In this document: positions 62,158-64,000 of the stretch, in pieces | How the letters are laid out: the number at the start of each line of letters is the position of its first letter | Position numbering within the stretch: position 1 is the stretch's first letter | NCBI GenBank assembly: GCA_963210315.1 | Contig: OY723249.1 | Coordinates: forward strand, 1,364,569 to 1,428,568 | Length of the DNA: 64,000 nucleotides | Direction: 5' to 3' | From: Rhynchopus euleeides | Taxonomy: Eukaryota > Euglenozoa > Diplonemea > Diplonemida > Diplonemidae | Notes under the pieces: model-generated | Seen by the model: the letters and a program-made list of their open reading frames with translations, nothing else | What the model was told of the DNA's origin: nothing | Database searches by the model: none | Made by a program: the position numbers and the translations under genes

Positions 62158-64000
62158 TTCGAAAACCGTGCAGTATGGTGTGGGTAAGGTGCGTGCACAT
62201 AGTCACATGGTCACTGGGGAGTCTCTCCATAGATACGGTCGGGTTACAGGTTTCAGTTTTCGGTTTTCGGCCCAGAACTGGTGTTATTATCGCAGCCTCG
62301 CCCCCAAGTTCGTATGAAGGTGCCAATGTTCCAAGCACAGGATTCCTTTAGTCAGATTACCGACGCCTCCCAGTGGTCAGAGGTCATACGTGCCACCCTC
62401 GCGACGACGGGTCACGGAGGTGGGCAGGGAACCTAGATGAATGCCAGCCTGGTGCGGCTTTGCTGGAGTTCTTGCTGAGGTGAATCACAGGCAGTTTGGT
62501 CACCAAACCGATTTCGCTTAGCCTTCGACACCCGCCTGAATGCGTCTTATGGCTGCAGCCGAGGAGAGTACGGCCGCTGAGGTGTTCGGGCAATTCACCA
62601 GAGGCTGTCTGACGATGATGGTGTACTTCCCGCTCTTCTTGACGTGCTCTCGTCTGACTGCCCTGCTTTGCCTCAGGCTCGTCACGGCGAGCCGTACGAC
62701 GGCGGTCCAGGCCGTGGCGACCTCCTGCCACACCCCCCTTTGTCTCCGCCATCGTGGCCTCTGCCTCGTTGCCTCCCCTTCTTCCCTTCGTCTTGATCTC
62801 CAACCATGCCTGCATGCCTGGCATGATATGCTGGTGCCGCATCTGTTGACTCTCGACGGGATGCCAGCTGGGGAGTGCCCCTTTGCTTTGGCGGGTGCCT
62901 GCGGAAGCAGCCCGGGTTGCCGGAACGCGTGATGCTGCGAGGAGCTCGCCGGTCCTGATCGAGGTTGCGCCAGGTGAGGGCAGGGGTCCTACGTTGCCAT
63001 CGATTGCCCCAACCACCGGTCACGGCCCTGTTGACTGTGTGGTGTCCGTGACCCAGGACAGGAAGTGCCGTTTTCTGCATGAGAAAGGAACATGCAGTAC
63101 TCACGAGCTTGTCTTGCCGCCTTCGGACCCTCCTGCCCTCTCAACGGCTCTCACCGGCCGTCCGCTCTGTCTCGCATCCCCCTTCAGCTTCGTCTTCGCG
63201 TGGTCCACACACTGACGGGCGCCCTCTAACCGCCCATCCCGTGAGGTGGGCATGCACCCGGCTGTCTGGCCCTACGGCCGTTAGTGGAGGAGGCCGTGGG
63301 CGGGGAGATGGTGCCCGCACCCCCCCGCCCCAAGCCGGCTGCCATTATGAGGCACACCCCCAGGAGGCACCGCTCGGAGCAAGCCGTCGTGTCTGCGTGA
63401 TTCCAGCACGGCCGGGTGTGTTTGCTCGTGCAGCTTGGGTGTACCTTCCAGGGCCGTTTCGCTGCTGATCTCGGGTGTAGCCGGTGATCTGCGCCCACAG
63501 GTGTTCCCGTTGCAGCACCCCGTATCCCTCGCAGTCAGTGCAGCCCCGTACCCAGTGTGCAGCGTCAAGGTCTGGCTGGCTGCACTGCGTCGCCTCAGCT
63601 GCTCGTGCACTCTGGACACGTGCTGAATGAACTGTTGCATTAAACGTGATGCCGAGGCGATTCGCCTCCAACACCTACTCGATGGCATCGCACTCCCGAA
63701 TGTCCATGGAAGGCAGGCTGTCTCGCCCACCACCACCTTCACATCCCTCCACATCCTGTGCGACACCAAGCTGCGCCGTTCTGGGTCACCACGGCACACC
63801 CCACAAAGCAGCTTGTCACCACCACCTGCAGCCCTCCCACCCAACCACCATGACGAGTTGTCCATGCAAGGCACTGGCGGCCATGAGTTATGAGTTGGGC
63901 ACTATCTCCTGGTGGGACTGCCATATAGGGGAGCGCAGGTGAAGGCGCCGCCCCCCTTCGGCTGCCCACATCGCGCGCTTGTCCAACTCCAAGGTGTTGG
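62158..64000. other. Intergenic or unrecognised DNA at the right edge
   Basis: Overlapping frames on both strands, up to 210 codons (minus 62384-63016) and 197 codons (minus 63281-63874), with balanced but unrecognised composition. GC-rich. Part of a gene or old element could continue beyond the window, but I cannot support one. Confidence 0.4.

Noticed and set aside
62384-63874. Two minus-strand frames of about 200 codons at the window edge
   Set aside because: Looked briefly like retroelement protein, but no protease, RT, RNase H or integrase motif could be seen. Left unassigned.

Overview
The window looks like nuclear DNA of a unicellular eukaryote. It has five recognisable protein genes, all on the + strand, with eukaryotic products (PEX11, homoaconitase, a MIF4G-like protein, a Frag1/DRAM protein and a polycystin channel). 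One of them has GT-AG introns. The rest is dense repeat DNA. Homoaconitase implies lysine synthesis through alpha-aminoadipate, which is known in fungi and some protists such as euglenids. Co-orientation of the genes and a pyrimidine tract plus AG just upstream of several start codons would fit a trans-splicing euglenozoan, for example a diplonemid. This lineage call is an inference and is not proven by the sequence. Runs of 9 to 19 G or C are unusually common outside genes.

Layout. 1-26 kb is almost entirely mobile DNA. A non-autonomous hAT copy (37-1229) is followed by repeat-poor DNA, a terminal-inverted-repeat (TIR) element (4261-5830), a short element sitting in a G run (6200-6974) and a second non-autonomous hAT copy (10383-11560). 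Next comes a nested stack: element A (12366-24790) holds element B (13207-18990) and an autonomous hAT (20885-24608); B holds C (13280-16406); C holds E (14987-16350). Flanking duplications support most of these boundaries.

27-32.4 kb holds three host genes: PEX11, LYS4-type homoaconitase and a MIF4G-like protein. 35.9-38.8 kb is an element with TIRs of roughly 270-300 bp and proteins I do not recognise, one with a C2H2 zinc finger. 38.8-39.9 kb is a GC-rich block with a strong hairpin and a possible, very degraded retroelement trace. 41.7-46.3 kb is a second autonomous hAT family with an 8-bp target duplication. 52.9-57.5 kb holds the Frag1/DRAM and polycystin genes. 57.5-64 kb has no gene I can support, only low-copy repeats and a small MITE whose empty site is preserved at 8.49 kb.

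The strongest results are two hAT families, each with a full-length and a deleted copy in the same window; the nested stack with recoverable insertion sites; two related-looking element families (A and C) with poly-G ends, flanking TA and subterminal palindromes; and the unidentified long-TIR element at 35.9 kb.
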